Assembly (NCBI GenBank): GCA_022571825.1
Contig: JACZXC010000025.1
Coordinates: forward strand, 1-14,681
Source of the DNA: Myxococcales bacterium
GTDB lineage: Bacteria; Myxococcota_A; UBA9160; SMWR01
Length of the DNA: 14,681 bases
Direction: 5' to 3'
A program made the translations under genes and the position numbers. The stretch's first letter is position 1. Each line of letters opens with the position of its first letter. The notes beneath the pieces were generated by a model, which ran no database searches, was not told where the DNA came from, and was given only the letters and a program-made list of their open reading frames with translations. Shown one piece after another: positions 12,547 through 14,681 of this stretch.

Positions 12547-14613
12547 ATGGTCACCACCGAGAACCTGAGATCGCGAACGACCGGCCACCTCTTGATGGTT
12601 TCGGTGGCCGTGGCCTGTGGTATCACCGGCGCGCTCGGCGCTGTCGTCTTTCGCTTCATGATCCGCTTGGTCCAGACCGCCTTCTTTGAGGGCGCTTCGG
12701 GTATCGAGTCCCTTTTCGACGGCGATCTGCTCGGCGAAGGCCACAATCCGCTCGCGATCGCGCGCGGCGTCGAGTGGTATTGGCGACTGATGATTCCCGC
12801 GCTGGGTGGCCTCATCGTCGGCCCGCTGATCTACGTATTCGCGCGCGAGGCCAAGGGACACGGCGTTCCCGAAGTCATGGCGGCCGTGGCCCTCCGCGGG
12901 GGAGTGATGCGGCGCCGGGTGGTGGCCGTGAAAGCCTTGGCCTCGGCGATCTGCATCGGCACTGGGGGCTCGGTGGGCCGCGAGGGCCCGATCGTCCAGA
13001 TCGGCGCTGCCCTCGGCTCCAGCATCGGACAGGCGCTCCGGGTCCCCGCCAGTCAGCTCCGAACGATCGTCGGATGCGGCGCCGCGGCGGGGGTGGCCGC
13101 GACCTTCAACGCGCCGATCGCCGGGGCGCTCTTCGCCGCCGAGATCGTCGTCGGAAACTTCGCGGTCGCCCAGCTGAGTCCCATCGTCATCTCGTCGGTC
13201 GTCGCGACGGTCGTGTCCCGATACTTTCTCGGCAACTACCCCGCCTTCCAGGTTCCGCCCTACGGGCTGGTGAGCCCCTTCGAGCTGCTTCCCTACACCC
13301 TCGCGGGTCTGGTGGCGGGTCTGGTGGCGGTCGTCTTCATGCGCTCGCTGTACGCCGTTGAAGACGCCTTCGAGAAGATTCCGATTCCCGAATACTCAAA
13401 GCCGGCGCTGGGAGGCCTGCTGGTCGGGGCCATTGGCATCGCTCTTCCCGACGTCTTCGGAGTCGGTTACAGCACCATCGGCGACGCACTGACCGGAAAC
13501 GTCCCGGTCGCGATCCTCGGAGTCCTGTTGGTAGCCAAGATCGCCGCCACCTCGATCAGCATCGGCTCGGGAGGCTCCGGTGGAATCTTCGCTCCGTCGC
13601 TCTTCATGGGCGCCGTGACCGGAGGTTTCATCGGAACCTACGTGCACCAGTGGTTTCCGGACTCGACGGCGACCTCGGGTGCCTATGCCCTGGTGACCAT
13701 GGGCGCCGTCGTGGCCGCTGCCACCCATGCACCGATCACCGCGATCATCATGATCTTCGAACTTACCCAGACCATCGGCATCATTCCACCACTGATGGCG
13801 GCGTGCGTGGTGAGCACTCTCGTCTCGACGCTGTTCCAGCGCGATTCGATCTACACGATGAAGCTCAGGCGCCGCGGCATCGATCTCTATGAAGAGGAGG
13901 AGCGGAACGTCCTGCGAGGTCTCTACGTCCACGACATCATCGATCGGGCGCCCGAACGCCTGTCCGCCGGCGCCAATTTCCAGACGGTGGTCGAGTGCGT
14001 TCTGGGGAGCGAACACCACGAGTTCTTCGTCGTGACCGACCGCGACCAGTTGCTGGGTGTGATCCACCTTCGCGAGCTAACGCGAATGCTGGCCGAACAG
14101 GAGGTGCTTCGGCCCCTGGTCGTCGCCGGAGACCTGATGCAACCGAATCCGCCCACGGTCAACGAGAACGACCACCTCCACGTCGTGCTGCAGCTCTTCA
14201 GCCCGGGCCTAGTCGAGGAGCTCGCGGTCGTCGACGCAGATTCCCAGAAGATGATCGGAAGCGTCCACAAGCGCGACGTGATCAACGCCTACAACCGCGA
14301 GATCCTTCGCCGCGATCTGGCGGGATCCATCTCGAGCAACGTGGTCGTGGCGAGTCGGGGGCAGCAGGTCGAGCTGGGTGGAGGCTACGTCCTGCAGGAA
14401 ATCCAACCACCGCCCCGCTTTTTCGGCCACACGATCCGGGACCTGGACATCGCGTCCACGACCGGCGTCCAGATCGTCCTCCTGCGCAAGCGGGATCCCG
14501 ACGACGGCCGCTCCGCCGTCCGCGTTCCCACCGCCGACGACCGGATCGACGAAGGCGACCGCCTCGTCATCGCCGGAACCCGAGCCGCGGTCGAGTCCCT
14601 GGACGTCATCTAG
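12547..14613 (+). CDS. CLC-family chloride channel/antiporter with CBS pair and C-terminal TrkA_C-like domain
   Basis: A 688-residue protein. Residues 14-440 form the CLC membrane domain: GHGVPEV (104-110, normally GSGIP), GREGPIVQIG with gating Glu146, FNAPIAGALFAAEI (187-200), GGSGGIFAPSLFMGA (342-356), and Tyr436 in SIYTMKL aligned to the filter Tyr. Against E. coli ClcA, Ser107 corresponds to His105 and the internal proton Glu203 to Ile200. Two CBS domains follow (about 459-515 and 524-582). A last domain (about 612-686; FGHTIRDLDIASTTGVQIV and DRIDEGDRLVIAGT) reads as TrkA_C/RCK_C, a ligand-binding regulatory unit. The mechanism is presumably anion transport with cytoplasmic ligand control; channel versus antiporter is open. 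ATG 12547 is preferred because it leaves a 114-base divergent spacer; ATG 12502 is an in-frame alternative adding 15 residues. Confidence 0.9.
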   Translation: MVTTENLRSRTTGHLLMVSVAVACGITGALGAVVFRFMIRLVQTAFFEGASGIESLFDGDLLGEGHNPLAIARGVEWYWRLMIPALGGLIVGPLIYVFAREAKGHGVPEVMAAVALRGGVMRRRVVAVKALASAICIGTGGSVGREGPIVQIGAALGSSIGQALRVPASQLRTIVGCGAAAGVAATFNAPIAGALFAAEIVVGNFAVAQLSPIVISSVVATVVSRYFLGNYPAFQVPPYGLVSPFELLPYTLAGLVAGLVAVVFMRSLYAVEDAFEKIPIPEYSKPALGGLLVGAIGIALPDVFGVGYSTIGDALTGNVPVAILGVLLVAKIAATSISIGSGGSGGIFAPSLFMGAVTGGFIGTYVHQWFPDSTATSGAYALVTMGAVVAAATHAPITAIIMIFELTQTIGIIPPLMAACVVSTLVSTLFQRDSIYTMKLRRRGIDLYEEEERNVLRGLYVHDIIDRAPERLSAGANFQTVVECVLGSEHHEFFVVTDRDQLLGVIHLRELTRMLAEQEVLRPLVVAGDLMQPNPPTVNENDHLHVVLQLFSPGLVEELAVVDADSQKMIGSVHKRDVINAYNREILRRDLAGSISSNVVVASRGQQVELGGGYVLQEIQPPPRFFGHTIRDLDIASTTGVQIVLLRKRDPDDGRSAVRVPTADDRIDEGDRLVIAGTRAAVESLDVI
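13303..13326 (+). repeat. Perfect 12-base tandem duplication inside the CLC gene
   Basis: GCGGGTCTGGTG occurs twice head to tail, in frame, encoding AGLV-AGLV (residues 253-260) within a transmembrane helix. A third partial copy follows. It is probably replication slippage or simple helix composition, with no evident effect on reading frame. Confidence 0.6.
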
Positions 14614-14645
14614 AGCCCAGACGCGGCGAGGGAGGGCTCCGGCCC

Positions 14646-14681
14646 ATGGCTCGTTTTGCCGGTTATCGGCGGGCCGTGCCC
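14646..14681 (+). CDS. Possible start of a gene cut by the right edge
   Basis: After the CLC stop, a purine-rich GAGGGAGGG lies shortly upstream of an ATG at 14646 that stays open to the window end (MARFAGYRRAVP). Only 12 codons are visible and the family is not recognisable. The minus strand of the same stretch is also open down to a TAG at 14610-14612, so a convergent gene end is an equal alternative. Reported as a possibility only. Confidence 0.25.
   Translation, partial: MARFAGYRRAVP

Overview
The window is a densely coded, high-GC (about two-thirds G+C by eye) bacterial chromosomal segment. It holds eleven confident protein genes, one of them cut by the left edge, plus a doubtful gene start at the right edge. 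No rRNA, tRNA, CRISPR array, insertion sequence or prophage signal is visible, and no stretch over 300 bases lacks a gene. A family-9 (heptosyltransferase-type) glycosyltransferase points to a Gram-negative envelope. An F420-type luciferase-like oxidoreductase next to a ferredoxin would fit a high-GC, possibly uncultured, proteobacterial or deltaproteobacteria-like lineage. That assignment is inference and cannot be narrowed from sequence alone.

Left edge and plus-strand operon (1-4356). A CinA/MoaB-type molybdopterin-binding-domain gene runs leftward off the window. Divergent from it, after a 69-base spacer carrying two perfect inverted repeats, lies a tightly packed five-gene run: a [2Fe-2S] ferredoxin, an LLM-class oxidoreductase, a PLP enzyme of the cystathionine gamma-synthase/lyase family, a single-domain CbiX/SirB chelatase, and an MFS permease resembling the phenylpropionate permease group. 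Gaps are 1, 5, -4 and 22 bases, so co-transcription is very likely. The common theme is redox plus sulfur/tetrapyrrole metabolism, but I recognise no named pathway.

Minus-strand operon (12432 down to 4392). A thiamine-diphosphate 2-oxo-acid decarboxylase resembling phenylpyruvate/indolepyruvate decarboxylases leads. It is followed by a YfhO-like polytopic protein, a GT-C-type membrane glycosyltransferase, a second large GT-C/GT39-like membrane protein, and the GT9 glycosyltransferase. Junctions are a 1-base overlap, a 4-base overlap, a 9-base gap and 0 bases. The last four genes look like a lipid-linked or envelope glycan assembly set. The decarboxylase at the head is the unexpected member. 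The plus- and minus-strand operons converge with only 35 bases between their stops.

Right part (12547-14613). Divergent from the decarboxylase is a CLC chloride transporter with a CBS pair and a C-terminal TrkA_C/RCK_C-like domain. It keeps the external gating Glu but has Ile at the internal proton-Glu position and His at the usual filter Ser position.

I found no clear defence system, mobile element or wholly new machine. The best candidates for something undescribed are the decarboxylase-led glycan operon, the ferredoxin/LLM/PLP/chelatase operon, and the unusual CLC protein.
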